Positions 7,676 to 16,110 are shown, counted from the stretch's first letter. The stretch is 39,483 bases of DNA from Nitrospirota bacterium (GCA_009773415.1 WSNO01000008.1:73600-113082), one strand, 5' to 3'. Numbers and translations are program-made. Notes: generated by a model not told the origin, from the sequence alone.

Positions 7676-8877
7676 CGGTCGCACTCTCCCATGACGATGT
7701 CTATCGATCCGATCACCGCAATGACGTCGGCAATGAATCCCCCTTCGCACATTTTTGCAAGCGCCCCGGCGTGAACATAGGAGGGAGAACGAACGCGCAT
7801 GCGGCACGGGTTGCCGGTGCCGTCGCTCATGAGGTAGAACCCGAGTTCGCCTTTCGGGACCTCGACGGCCGAATAGATTTCTCCCTTCGGCGCCACCGAA
7901 ACTCTATCTCCAAAAGCAAGGGAAGCGTTTCCAAGCGACATCTCCGGAACAAGCTCTTTCTTGCCCGAGATCGGCATGTCCAGCTCCGGCGCATCCGAAG
8001 CAAGGATATCGCCTTCCGGCAGCGCGGCAATGCACTGTTGAATTATTCTGTTTGACTGACGCAGCTCTTCCATGCGGCAGCGGTACCGATCGTACACATC
8101 TCCTTTATTCCCAATCGGCACCTCAAACTGAACACGGTCGTAGGCATCGTAGGGAACATCGCGGCGAAGATCATACGAGACGCCGGAGCCCCGCAGCGTC
8201 GGGCCGGTGAGCCCCCATCGCACGGCGTCTTTTGCTGAAATAACGCCGACTCCCTGTGTACGCTGGAGCCAGATGCGGTTTTTGTCGATCAGCGTTTCAT
8301 ATTCAAGGATCTTTTCGGGGAACATGCGGGTAAAGGCCTCAAGGCTTTCGAGCACCGCAGGCTCCATGTCCTGCAGCACCCCGCCGATGCGCGGGTAGCT
8401 TACCGTCAGCCGGGCGCCGCATATCGTCTCAAAGATGTCGAGCAGCCACTCCCGCTCGCGGAAACAGTAGAGGAATACGGTCATGGCGCCGATGTCGAGC
8501 GCATGCGTTGCGAGCCAGAGCAGATGGCTGCTGATGCGCGACATCTCAAAAGCGATGGTGCGCAGGTACTTTGCGCGGTCGGGAGCTTCGATGCCGAAAA
8601 GTCGTTCAACCGCAAGGCAATAGCCGACGTTGTTCGCTACGCTTGCCACATAATCAAGCCGGTCGGTCAGGGGCATGACGCCCTGATAGGTTCGGGTTTC
8701 CGCAAGTTTTTCGATTCCGCGATGAAGGTAGCCGACATGCGGTGTGCAGCGGATGACCGTTTCGCCGTCAAGATCGAGCGTCAGCCGGAGGACTCCGTGG
8801 GTCGCCGGATGCTGCGGCCCCATGTTGAGCGTCAGCTCTTTGCGGGTTTCTGTCCCGGCTACGCCCACCGGCTCCAT
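7672..8877 (-). CDS. nuoD: NADH-quinone oxidoreductase subunit D
   Basis: The 49-kDa-type subunit forming the quinone pocket with NuoB, 401 residues. It is related to the NiFe-hydrogenase large subunit, but the nickel-binding CxxC pairs are absent: the N-terminal motif is [16 protein letters not shown] and the C-terminus reads [13 protein letters not shown], with only a single Cys. The segment [17 protein letters not shown] is typical. This argues for quinone chemistry, not hydrogen evolution. The ATG at 8875-8877 lies inside the 3' end of nuoB (19-bp overlap), and the stop overlaps the GTG of nuoI. Confidence 0.97.
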   Translation of the reverse strand: MEPVGVAGTETRKELTLNMGPQHPATHGVLRLTLDLDGETVIRCTPHVGYLHRGIEKLAETRTYQGVMPLTDRLDYVASVANNVGYCLAVERLFGIEAPDRAKYLRTIAFEMSRISSHLLWLATHALDIGAMTVFLYCFREREWLLDIFETICGARLTVSYPRIGGVLQDMEPAVLESLEAFTRMFPEKILEYETLIDKNRIWLQRTQGVGVISAKDAVRWGLTGPTLRGSGVSYDLRRDVPYDAYDRVQFEVPIGNKGDVYDRYRCRMEELRQSNRIIQQCIAALPEGDILASDAPELDMPISGKKELVPEMSLGNASLAFGDRVSVAPKGEIYSAVEVPKGELGFYLMSDGTGNPCRMRVRSPSYVHAGALAKMCEGGFIADVIAVIGSIDIVMGECDR

Positions 8878-9377
8878 GAAAACTCCTCTTTCCTTATGAG
8901 ATTCTGAAGCTTGAGCAGACCGTCGATAAGCGCTTCAGGCCGGGGCGGACAGCCGGGAATATAGACGTCGACCGGAAGAAACGTGTCGACCCCCTGTACG
9001 GTGCTGTATGTCTTGAAAATGCCGCCGCTGCACGCGCAGCTTCCCATGGCAATAACATAGCGGGGTTCGGGCATCTGGTCATAGACTTTGCGGACGACTG
9101 GCGCCATTTTCATCGTTACGGTTCCGGCGACGATCATGCAGTCAGACTGGCGGGGAGATGCGCGGAATATAATGCCGAAGCGGTCGAGATCAAGGTGCGC
9201 GGCACCTGCCGCCATCATCTCGATGGCGCAGCAGGCAAGCCCGAAGGTCATGGGCCAGAGCGACGAGGCGCGCCCCCAGTTGACAATCTTGTCAACGGAG
9301 GTGATGATGGTATTGGCGCCAGTTATTGCCCTGACGCCATCCTCAACCTCGACCAGCCCTGCATCGTCTTTTTTCAT
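8859..9377 (-). CDS. nuoB: NADH-quinone oxidoreductase subunit B
   Basis: Carries the terminal cluster N2 that reduces quinone. The 172 residues contain the four expected ligands: adjacent cysteines in [11 protein letters not shown], one in MGSCACSGG and one in [12 protein letters not shown]. The Cys-Cys pair is the complex I form. The gene starts 6 bp after the stop of the ferredoxin gene, so the Mo enzyme/ferredoxin pair and the nuo genes are one transcription unit. Confidence 0.97.
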   Translation of the reverse strand: MKKDDAGLVEVEDGVRAITGANTIITSVDKIVNWGRASSLWPMTFGLACCAIEMMAAGAAHLDLDRFGIIFRASPRQSDCMIVAGTVTMKMAPVVRKVYDQMPEPRYVIAMGSCACSGGIFKTYSTVQGVDTFLPVDVYIPGCPPRPEALIDGLLKLQNLIRKEEFSWSRWA

Positions 9378-9383
9378 GGAAAA

Positions 9384-9893
9384 CTAATACGGAAGGTTTT
9401 CGGCTATTTCCTGCGCGTACCGCTCACGCTTCAGGCGAGACGCTTCCTCGGGAGATACCCACCTGAGCGCATGCGCCGTACACTTTGTTACACATGCTGG
9501 TTTCAATCCCCTGTCAACACGGTCCTTGCAGTAATCGCACTTAATCACTTTGCCGCTCTCCGGATTCCACTGCGGAACACCCCACGGACAGGCGGTGATG
9601 CAGGACTTGCAGCCGACGCACAGAGATGCGTCAACAGAAACAATGCCGTCTTGTGCGCGTTTCTGCATGGCGCCGGTCGGACAGGCAGAAACACACCACG
9701 GCTTCTCGCAATGGAAACATGGCAGAAAGATGAACTGCATCCGCGGGATGCCTGCCGCGAGTTTCGGACCAACCTGGATGATGCGGCAGTAGCGGGGACC
9801 GACCGGCACATTATTCTTCGTCTTACAATGAACTTCACAGGCATAGCACCCGATGCAGCGCTGCTGGTCCTGATAGATATAGTACTTGCTCAT
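9384..9893 (-). CDS. PsrB/DmsB/HycB-like ferredoxin subunit with four [4Fe-4S] clusters
   Basis: A 169-residue electron-transfer subunit. It has sixteen cysteines in the order typical of the DmsB/PsrB/HycB family: CIGCYACEVHC, CFHCEKPWCVSAC, CVGCKSCITAC and CDYC...CVTKC. There is no signal peptide, as expected for a subunit that stays in the cytoplasm or travels with its partner. Its ATG overlaps the stop of the molybdopterin subunit (ATGA) and it ends 6 bp before nuoB. In Psr or Dms enzymes it would pass electrons to an NrfD/DmsC membrane anchor, but no such gene follows. The direct neighbour is nuoB, so electron delivery into the NuoB/NuoI cluster chain is the natural inference. Confidence 0.93.
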   Translation of the reverse strand: MSKYYIYQDQQRCIGCYACEVHCKTKNNVPVGPRYCRIIQVGPKLAAGIPRMQFIFLPCFHCEKPWCVSACPTGAMQKRAQDGIVSVDASLCVGCKSCITACPWGVPQWNPESGKVIKCDYCKDRVDRGLKPACVTKCTAHALRWVSPEEASRLKRERYAQEIAENLPY

Positions 9894-11986
9894 GCCTTGC
9901 CTCCCTGCGCCTTCTTCACAGTGACCATCGCTTCCATATACGCTACGCCGCCGCCGACCGGGTCGACCGTTTCGAGCAGTCCTTTCTGGAGAAGGTTGTC
10001 ACGCAAGCCCTTTTTAAACGACCTCGTCTTGAGCGGAACCTCGTTGCCGAAGCCATGCAGCATGAAAACAGCCTCGGGATGAATGAACGGTGTCACCTTC
10101 GCTCTGATGCTGCCTGTGTACTCTTCGCTGCTCACATCGACCATGTCACCATCCTTGATGCCGAGCTTCGCGGCCTCCGTATCATTGACCCAGACGGTGT
10201 TCTCTCCGATGATTTCGCAGAGATAGAGATTATTCTGGGACTGCGCGTGCGCGTGTACCGCCGTACGGCCGAATGTGAGGCGAAAAGAGCCCTCGGCGGG
10301 TTTCTTCGGGCTTACATAAGGAACGAATGACGGGAATCCGGCTTTTGCCATTTTTTCAGAGACGAGTTCGATCTTCCCGGATGCGGTCGGAAATTTTATA
10401 TCATCCCGCGGCATCAGTATGGGGGTTTTCGCAAGACTCACCGAGCCCTTCGCATCGAAGTCTTCGATTTTCACACCGGTTCCGTCAAGCTGGTATTGCC
10501 AGATATCTTCAATGCTCTTCCAGGGGAAATATGCCCCGGCGCCCATTCGGTGAGCAAGAAGGGTAAAGATCTCCCATGCCGGCTTGCTGTCGTACCGCGG
10601 CTGCATTGCCTGACGACGCATGCCGAAGCCGGGCTTCGGTCCCTTCTGCGTAATCAGTATGTTGGAGCGTTCCAGATAGGTCGCTTCCGGCAGGATGACG
10701 TCCGCATGCCATGCGGTATCGCTGTAGTTGACGTCGATAGCGACGAGCAGATCGAGATTGTCAAATACCTTCTTTTGTGCCTCTGGGTCAGGGAAAGCAG
10801 CGATCGGGTCGAAGCGGTAGGCAAAAAAAGCCCTGATCGGATAGGGCTCGCCGGTACGGATTGCCTTGAAAAGGTTCACCATATGACCGGTGCCGAGCGG
10901 CTTGTTCGTCATCTCAGCATCAACAATCTTGTCCGCAACATCCGGCATGTTCTTTCCGAGCGAATTCAGCCCCTTTGCGCCGGCGTCCTTCGGCCCCTTC
11001 GCAATGATCAGACCACCGTTGCTTTCAATGTTTCCCATCAGAGCATTCAGGATATACAGCGCCCGGCTGCAGTAGAACGAATCAATATAGCGGGAAAGCA
11101 TCCAGCCGCCATGAAAGATGACATGCGGTTTTGCTGCGCCTGTTTCATGCGCCAGGCTGGTTATCTCAAATGCCGGGATACCGGTCTCAGCCTCGGCCCA
11201 CTCCGGCGTGTACGGCTGCACAAACTGTTCAAGCTCGGCCAGGCCGGTGCAGTACCGTGATACAAAACCGACATCATATAACCGCTGCTTCAGGACAACA
11301 TGGATCAATGCCAACAGCAGTGCATAGTCTGTCCCCGGCCGGATGGTCAGGAACTTGTCCGCCTTGGAGGCAGTGACGGTCGCCCGGATGTCGACATAGA
11401 CCAGTTTCGCACCCTTCTCCATGCCGTCCAGCACCGTATTGACTTCCTTCACCTGAAGCGACTCAAAAATGTTTCTGCCGAGAAGGACAATATATTTGGT
11501 GTTCGAAAAATCGTAGCCGAGTTCGGCGCGCGGATATCCGAGCAGCGACTGGCACGCCATGTTCACATTCTTGGCGCATGAATCGTCGTGATCGAAATAG
11601 TTGGGAGAGCCGATCGCCTTTACAAAACTTTTTGTGAGATCGGTAAAAATACCGCTCCGGTCTGCAAGCGCAATCGACTTTGCGCCGTACTTTTCCCGGA
11701 CCGTACTCAGCTTCTCGGCGATATAATCGAGGGCCTCGTCCCATGATGCCTTTCTCCATTGCCCCGCGCCTCTCGCGCCGTCCCGAATCATCGGGTACTG
11801 CGGCCGCTCGGTGTCATACTCAAACGCAAGTCCTGCCGAGCCCTTGGCGCAGAGCGCCCCCTCGATGCCCGGCACGTGGGGATTGCCTTCTATCCAGGTC
11901 ACCCGGCCGTTTTCGGCCTCGACCCGAATCGGGCACCGAACGGCACACATGCCGCACAAGCTGAAGACTGATGCCGTATCTGCCAT
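9890..11986 (-). CDS. Cytoplasmic PsrA/PhsA-like molybdopterin oxidoreductase
   Basis: Catalytic subunit of a Mo/W-bisPGD enzyme, 698 residues. The N-terminal [4Fe-4S] motif is Cys11, Cys14, Cys18 and Cys46 (CGMCAVRC...LCAKG). Cys137, in DHDDSCAKN, is at the position expected for the metal ligand. It is not followed by His, unlike formate dehydrogenase (Cys/Sec-His). The overall pattern (GNPHVPG, RKASWDEALDYIAEKL, HADVILPEATYLERSN) fits the thiosulfate/polysulfide reductase branch. No twin-arginine signal is present, so it should be cytoplasmic, whereas PsrA and PhsA are normally exported. Start ATG 11984-11986 has AGGAGG about 7 bases upstream. It is the first gene of the complex I-like operon. 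Its substrate is unknown. Confidence 0.92.
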   Translation of the reverse strand: MADTASVFSLCGMCAVRCPIRVEAENGRVTWIEGNPHVPGIEGALCAKGSAGLAFEYDTERPQYPMIRDGARGAGQWRKASWDEALDYIAEKLSTVREKYGAKSIALADRSGIFTDLTKSFVKAIGSPNYFDHDDSCAKNVNMACQSLLGYPRAELGYDFSNTKYIVLLGRNIFESLQVKEVNTVLDGMEKGAKLVYVDIRATVTASKADKFLTIRPGTDYALLLALIHVVLKQRLYDVGFVSRYCTGLAELEQFVQPYTPEWAEAETGIPAFEITSLAHETGAAKPHVIFHGGWMLSRYIDSFYCSRALYILNALMGNIESNGGLIIAKGPKDAGAKGLNSLGKNMPDVADKIVDAEMTNKPLGTGHMVNLFKAIRTGEPYPIRAFFAYRFDPIAAFPDPEAQKKVFDNLDLLVAIDVNYSDTAWHADVILPEATYLERSNILITQKGPKPGFGMRRQAMQPRYDSKPAWEIFTLLAHRMGAGAYFPWKSIEDIWQYQLDGTGVKIEDFDAKGSVSLAKTPILMPRDDIKFPTASGKIELVSEKMAKAGFPSFVPYVSPKKPAEGSFRLTFGRTAVHAHAQSQNNLYLCEIIGENTVWVNDTEAAKLGIKDGDMVDVSSEEYTGSIRAKVTPFIHPEAVFMLHGFGNEVPLKTRSFKKGLRDNLLQKGLLETVDPVGGGVAYMEAMVTVKKAQGGKA

Positions 11987-12050
11987 ATCTATCCTCCTGA
12001 GGCGCCGCTGCCGGCAGCATGCGGCACTGTCTGTTTCACAAGCTTATCAC

Positions 12051-12094
12051 AAAAAAACGTCAGTGTGGAGGCAGCATTTCCGCTGCCTCCACAC
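12051..12094 (-). terminator. Intrinsic terminator after the tauE-like genes
   Basis: Perfect 13-bp inverted repeat (arms 12063-12075 and 12082-12094, loop ATTTCC). On the minus strand it is followed, after five bases, by seven Ts (12051-12057). It separates the phnD/tauE unit from the molybdopterin/nuo operon. That leaves only about 60 bp (11987-12050) for the operon's promoter, in which I saw no convincing -35/-10 or sigma-54 motif. Confidence 0.85.
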
Positions 12095-12113
12095 TCCGGG
12101 CACATGCCCGGAA

Positions 12114-12503
12114 TTAAATCAGACCGAGCAGCTGGGATGCGAGAATCAAAAGACCGACAACCGCCACCCGCTTGACCCAGAGGGGGCTGATTCTTTTGGC
12201 AATCTGAGGCGCGACAAATCCTGCCAGAATGGCAGGGATAAACATAATCAGAAAAAACGTGCCGTCAAAGTTGCCGAACTGGTAATGACGCATACTTCCG
12301 ACAACCGTATTGAAAAAGATGGCAAGCAGCGAACTGCCCACAACGAGATACATCGGCAAACCAAGCCCGACCGCCAGAAGCGGCGTCATGAACGGCCCTC
12401 CGCCGAACCCGAACATTGAGGAAACAATAGCGATGAGAAATCCGCCAATGCATCCTATAAATATATTGACCTTGAATTCCTGTCCCCAGAATGTGACTGT
12501 CAT
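12114..12503 (-). CDS. Half-size TauE/SafE-type permease
   Basis: A 129-residue integral membrane protein with four TM segments and the TauE/SafE motif MFGFGGGPFMTPLLAVGLG. Normal TauE/SafE exporters have two such halves in about 250-270 residues; this gene encodes only one half. The other half is at the C-terminus of the 423-aa protein encoded just upstream, so the pair probably assembles into one exporter. It is not a frameshifted remnant: the upstream gene ends in TAA, and an AGGAGG ribosome-binding site lies between that stop and this ATG at 12501-12503. TauE/SafE proteins are linked to export of sulfite, sulfoacetate or other organosulfur anions; the actual substrate is unknown. Confidence 0.88.
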   Translation of the reverse strand: MTVTFWGQEFKVNIFIGCIGGFLIAIVSSMFGFGGGPFMTPLLAVGLGLPMYLVVGSSLLAIFFNTVVGSMRHYQFGNFDGTFFLIMFIPAILAGFVAPQIAKRISPLWVKRVAVVGLLILASQLLGLI

Positions 12504-12516
12504 TTCAGCATCCTCC

Positions 12517-13788
12517 TTACGCTTTCTTCGCTTCAGCGGCCTCTTTGGCGCGCTTCTGGAATTCTTTCAGGATGGCTTGCTCCTTCTTGTTCTTCGCAAG
12601 GTAGCCGGGCGTCGTCTGCCATGCCATAAGAGCGGCCAGGACAATAAGAATCCAGCCGAAAACAAATTTGTACTGGTCAAGAGATACAAGCTCCGTCAGT
12701 TTCGGACCGATGAATCCGCCGGCAACCATCGCAAGTCCGATGGTCGCTCCAAGCTTCCAGCTGATGAACTTGATCCTCGAGTAGTTGTAAATACCGCTGC
12801 CCTGCGAGAAGAGGACCGTCGGCATGACCGTACCCGCAACCACCGTGTGCGGAAGCGGCCAGATGGAGAGAAGAAGCGGGTTCAGGATAAAGCCGCCGCC
12901 CGCGCCCATCAAGACACCGAACGTCGTGACGGCCATGGTAAGCAATGCCGGCCAGAAAATATTCAGACTCGTTCCTGCGTTGCTCAAATACATGGTCGGG
13001 AAGCTGATATTGTTGGTAAATGCGAGAGGCTTGGTCTTGATATCCTTGTCTGCTGCCGCCACAACATTGTATTGCCCGGGAGCAAGCCCCTCCCTAATGT
13101 TTATTTCTGCCTTAAAGCTTCCGTCGGGGCTGATATCAACATCTGCGCTGAATACCTTCGGCAGATCCCTGAAGCGAGCTTTCACAAGCTGCATTGACCT
13201 TCTTTTGTTCTCACCTGCATCCATTTTAGGGAGCATCTCTCCCCGGGAGCCAATGACACTGGCGATTAACGAAGTCTGGTATCTGTCAATCTTGCCTTTC
13301 GCAGGAGCAGAATAGACAGCCGCTGCACCTGTATTGCGCAGCACCTTTGAAACACTCCATTTTCTGCCCTCTTTTTTCTCCGCTTCGAGCACCTCTTTAA
13401 AATCCTTCGGCACAGCAAGCTTATAGTAAGCCGGCATCTCCTCCGTCAAATAGAAAATGTACGGTCTTTGCCCTGTTTCCGGGTCTACATCTGCATCAAA
13501 CCGCGATGAACGAACCTTTTGATCCGCCCACACCTCAATATAGACCGGCTTGCCGGCAGGGGCTTTCCCCGTAATAACAATTTTACCGCCGTTATTCAGG
13601 GATGTTTTGTCGAGCTGGGCAGTAATGCCGTCAGTGGATTCTTCAGCCTTGCTTTCAGCGGGTTTTGATTCTGCAGCAATATTCTGAGCGTTAACCTCTT
13701 TGGGTTTCGCAGCAAATGCCCCGTCCTGATACAGCATAAAAACCGTTGCGCTTAACGCTATAACCAATGACAACCAGTATCGCTTCAT
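12517..13788 (-). CDS. Exported-domain plus half TauE/SafE permease fusion
   Basis: A 423-residue protein. Residues 1-26 form a signal/anchor helix (LVIALSATVFMLYQDGAFA). Residues about 30-265 look like a periplasmic domain with beta-rich, Ig-like character (NNGGKIVITGKAPAGKPVY, EGLAPGQYNVVAAAD). Residues about 270-395 are a half TauE/SafE domain with FGVLMGAGGGFILNPLLL and four TM helices. A Lys/Glu-rich cytoplasmic tail ends the protein. A second half-permease follows 13 bp downstream. The periplasmic domain may present the substrate to or from the permease, or sense it. An AGGAGG site precedes the ATG at 13786-13788. Probably co-transcribed with the PhnD-like gene upstream. Confidence 0.88.
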   Translation of the reverse strand: MKRYWLSLVIALSATVFMLYQDGAFAAKPKEVNAQNIAAESKPAESKAEESTDGITAQLDKTSLNNGGKIVITGKAPAGKPVYIEVWADQKVRSSRFDADVDPETGQRPYIFYLTEEMPAYYKLAVPKDFKEVLEAEKKEGRKWSVSKVLRNTGAAAVYSAPAKGKIDRYQTSLIASVIGSRGEMLPKMDAGENKRRSMQLVKARFRDLPKVFSADVDISPDGSFKAEINIREGLAPGQYNVVAAADKDIKTKPLAFTNNISFPTMYLSNAGTSLNIFWPALLTMAVTTFGVLMGAGGGFILNPLLLSIWPLPHTVVAGTVMPTVLFSQGSGIYNYSRIKFISWKLGATIGLAMVAGGFIGPKLTELVSLDQYKFVFGWILIVLAALMAWQTTPGYLAKNKKEQAILKEFQKRAKEAAEAKKA

Positions 13789-13812
13789 AAATACTCCTCC
13801 TTAACATTTTTA

Positions 13813-13877
13813 TGACAGGAAAATACCTGCCATAAAATTATGTTCCTTCTCTCGCAAGATAGAATGAATGAGCGAGA
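13813..13877 (-). other. Two intercistronic hairpins between the phnD-like and tauE-like genes
   Basis: On the minus strand the phnD stop is followed by a 6-bp stem (13850-13855 with 13872-13877). Next comes a 7-bp stem TGGCAGG/CCTGTCA with loop TATTTT (13813-13832, one G-U pair), just upstream of the tauE ribosome-binding site. Neither has a T tract. They more likely trim or stabilise the mRNA, favouring the binding-protein segment, than terminate it. Confidence 0.5.
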
Positions 13878-13882
13878 AATTC

Positions 13883-14719
13883 TTAATATGCCCCTGCAGC
13901 CTTGCCGGCCTCGATCATGACATTAAAGTCTTTATCGGTGGTCGGAACAAAGCCGTCTATCCTCGCAGGAGCCAAAATCTTGATGGACTGCAGATCTCCT
14001 GTCTTGAGCTTCAGCAATGCTGCCTTCAGCTTTGCGGCGGTTGCAGAATCCATTTTCTTTGCGGTCATTATTGTCCAGTTCGGGATAGCATCGCTTTTGC
14101 CGAGCTTTCTGAATTTATCAGCGCCAGCTTTCAGCTTCTCGACATCATCATCTCTCACGAATCCGGCATCTGCCTTGCCTGCCAATATGGCGTCGGCAAC
14201 CGGGTCACGCTTTTTCTCGAATATCAGCTTGATATCGTCTTTTTTCAACCCTGCCTTTTGAATCATCAGCATCTGCACAAGATATGCGCCCGCTGAACCG
14301 GGATCGGTTGCCGCTACCGTCTTTCCCTTCAGTTCCGAGACACTCTTAATCGGGCTGTCTTTTTTGACAATGATGGTTCCGAACAGCTGTTTTCCTATTT
14401 CCGGCTCAGACGCGATGACCAGAGGCTCAGCCGCCTTCACATCCTTTTTCACCACGACGTATAAATACGGATTGGTGTAGGCAATGTCATACTTGCCTGC
14501 CTTTGCTTCCTTTGTCCACGTATCAAAATCCTTCGGGATAACAAGGGTGACCTTCATGCCCACTTCTTTTTCAAGATACTTTGCCAGAGGCGCAAACCCT
14601 TCCAGCATCTCTTTCTCTGCAAGACGTGGCAGGAGCCCTAATTTCAATTCCGCAGCAAATGAGGTAAACGGAATCGCCAGCACAGCCAAAAGCACCAAAA
14701 CGACAAAACTTTTCTTCAT
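13883..14719 (-). CDS. PhnD-like periplasmic substrate-binding protein
   Basis: A 278-residue exported binding protein. I start it at the ATG 14717-14719, which gives a clean signal peptide (KKSFVVLVLLAVLAIPFTSFA, cut before AELKLG); a longer open frame adds 30 residues with no ribosome-binding site. The mature part follows the phosphonate/phosphite-binding family: GLLPRLAEKEMLEGFAPLAKYLE, KAGKYDIAYTNPYLYV, VSELKGKTVAATDPGSAGAYL and ADAGFVRDDDVEKL. No ABC permease or ATPase is nearby. As an orphan receptor it may feed the TauE-like pair downstream or a sensor kinase. An oxyanion or organosulfur ligand is plausible from the context but not shown. Confidence 0.88.
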   Translation of the reverse strand: MKKSFVVLVLLAVLAIPFTSFAAELKLGLLPRLAEKEMLEGFAPLAKYLEKEVGMKVTLVIPKDFDTWTKEAKAGKYDIAYTNPYLYVVVKKDVKAAEPLVIASEPEIGKQLFGTIIVKKDSPIKSVSELKGKTVAATDPGSAGAYLVQMLMIQKAGLKKDDIKLIFEKKRDPVADAILAGKADAGFVRDDDVEKLKAGADKFRKLGKSDAIPNWTIMTAKKMDSATAAKLKAALLKLKTGDLQSIKILAPARIDGFVPTTDKDFNVMIEAGKAAGAY

Positions 14720-14803
14720 CCTTCTCTCCCTCCATATTTTTGTATTTTCAAAAGTTTCCGGAACAAACATGAAAACTTTTGATACCAGAAGTCGACATAA
14801 AAA

Positions 14804-14821
14804 AAGCAAGGATTATGCCTT
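14804..14821 (-). promoter_or_regulatory. Sigma-54 promoter of the phnD/tauE unit
   Basis: The minus strand reads AGGCATAATCCTTGCT. It has GG and GC exactly 10 bases apart and matches TGGCAYRNNNNTTGCW at all specified positions except the first. It is followed by a T-rich stretch. The predicted transcription start is near 14794, leaving a 75-nt leader before the ATG of the binding protein. Confidence 0.72.
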
Positions 14822-14896
14822 TTCACGATAATGCCTGAAAATCGTTATGGAACAGAGGCTTGACAGAGCATGCTGAGAAAGGACAGTGCCCCTCAT

Positions 14897-14944
14897 TGTC
14901 CCATACGGGACAGCTCGAACGGTCGTATTGGCCCATACGGGACA
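14897..14944. promoter_or_regulatory. Twin 16-bp operator sites (probable enhancer-binding-protein sites)
   Basis: Site 1 (14897-14912) reads TGTCCCATACGGGACA and site 2 (14929-14944) reads TGGCCCATACGGGACA. They match at 15 of 16 bases, have 6-bp inverted arms, and sit 32 bp apart, three helical turns. They lie about 110 and 143 bp upstream of the sigma-54 start of the phnD-like gene, the usual position for a sigma-54 activator. The same 14720-15090 gap also carries the start region of the divergent M56 gene, so both could be controlled. Confidence 0.7.
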
Positions 14945-15031
14945 GCCGCGTCGGATTTGCCCATCCATCACTGTCTGAGCAGTGCGCCGGAGATAGCTGC
15001 GGCCGGGCGGCCAAAAAAATGATGGCCGATA

Positions 15032-15037
15032 TATAAT
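15032..15037 (+). promoter_or_regulatory. Possible -10 element of the M56 peptidase gene
   Basis: Perfect TATAAT 54 bp upstream of the chosen ATG (15091). No good -35 lies 16-18 bp upstream (the region is GC-rich, with GGCCGGGCGGCC at 15001-15012). If real, it would need an activator. Confidence 0.3.
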
Positions 15038-15090
15038 TGAATAGATTCCCGTTCATTCCGACGCTTCAGTCAGAGCGGGCTGAGAGGTGC

Positions 15091-16107
15091 ATGAGCGATT
15101 CGTGGAACATAAACGATCTTCTTTCAACCTATTGGGGCATGTACCTCGTACAGATCATCCTCCACTCAGTCGTCGTTGCAGTGCTTGCGGAATGCGCCAT
15201 TATGGCGTGGCAGATACGCAGTCCGGCAAGCAGGCAATGGTTGCGAGTCATGGTGCTGGTGTTGCCGCTCGCTGCGTTCCCCGTCTTTCAACTTCTCTCG
15301 CCTGATCGCGGCACGATTTTTTTCCGTCTTCAGAGCCTGTTTGACAGCAACCGATTGCTGCTGCTCGATCTGCCGGGAACAATCCCGATGCTTGTTCCAC
15401 TATTCATCGTGCTCGGGCTGAGTTCGGTCATCTTTCTTGTCCAGGAGCTCATCCCGGTCATAACCAACATGCTCGCGCATATGCGCGGCGAGAGCGTCCC
15501 GCTTGTTGAAAAGCTTGATGAACGATCATCCGAAAAAATTGAACGGGCGCTTTCAGGTTTGTCTGTCGGACGTGATTCTGTCGAAGTGCTCGACGATGAC
15601 GATCTGGTGCTGTATTCAAGCACCGGCGCCAACCCGATTATTTATGTATCCGCCGGCATGCTTCAGCAGTATGATATCGAACACCTTCAGGGGGCATTCG
15701 CCCATGAGATTGCCCACATCCGGAGAAGCAGGCGTCCGCTCCTCATGTTCGCCTATATTCTGCGGACAGTGATGTTTTTTAATCCTGTGGCGCTGGTTGA
15801 GTTTCGACGTCTTGCGCAGGAAGAAGAAAAAGCGTGCGATGATTATGCCGTCTCCATGACCGGCAAGCCCCAGGCCCTGGCCGAGGCAATCAGCATGCTT
15901 CGGCCGGCGCAGACACAGCAGCCGCCGGAGTCTGACGGGAAGAGTGAAAATACAATTGAAATCGCACTGGAAGATTACGGCCACGACATCCTTCTGCAAA
16001 GCAGGGAGCGCCGCCTTCGGGAACTCTCCGGCGACATAGCGCTCTGGGGAATTCCGCACATCGCAACCTTCGCGGCGTTTGCGGTCATCGCCTATTATGT
16101 GGTCTGA
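15091..16107 (+). CDS. M56-family (BlaR1-type) membrane zinc metallopeptidase
   Basis: A 338-residue integral membrane protease. It has N-terminal TM helices at about 15-35, 50-70 and 95-115, a cytoplasmic loop, and the zinc motif HEIAH (His205, Glu206, His209) within GAFAHEIAHIRRSRRP. A further helix follows, then the acidic EEEKACDDYAV segment that supplies the third ligand in this family. A C-terminal TM closes the protein. I use the ATG at 15091 with GAGAGG just upstream; a TTG at 15037 would add 18 residues but lacks a site. M56 proteins usually pair with a BlaI-type repressor, and none is seen here. The next gene is a small membrane protein starting 3 bp later. Confidence 0.85.
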   Translation: MSDSWNINDLLSTYWGMYLVQIILHSVVVAVLAECAIMAWQIRSPASRQWLRVMVLVLPLAAFPVFQLLSPDRGTIFFRLQSLFDSNRLLLLDLPGTIPMLVPLFIVLGLSSVIFLVQELIPVITNMLAHMRGESVPLVEKLDERSSEKIERALSGLSVGRDSVEVLDDDDLVLYSSTGANPIIYVSAGMLQQYDIEHLQGAFAHEIAHIRRSRRPLLMFAYILRTVMFFNPVALVEFRRLAQEEEKACDDYAVSMTGKPQALAEAISMLRPAQTQQPPESDGKSENTIEIALEDYGHDILLQSRERRLRELSGDIALWGIPHIATFAAFAVIAYYVV

Positions 16108-16110
16108 CCC

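Noticed and set aside
7676-7807. Upstream extension of the nuoI reading frame to an ATG at 7807
   Set aside because: It lies entirely inside nuoD, encodes Arg/His-rich non-family sequence, and the GTG at 7675 overlapping the nuoD stop gives a normal NuoI start.
8503-8907. Long open frames on the strand opposite the nuo genes and elsewhere
   Set aside because: High-GC antisense shadows rich in Arg/His/Gln with no family motifs, fully inside well-identified genes.
14720-14809. Longer start for the PhnD-like protein
   Set aside because: The extra 30 residues lack a ribosome-binding site, would spoil the signal peptide, and would begin next to the sigma-54 promoter, upstream of the predicted transcription start.
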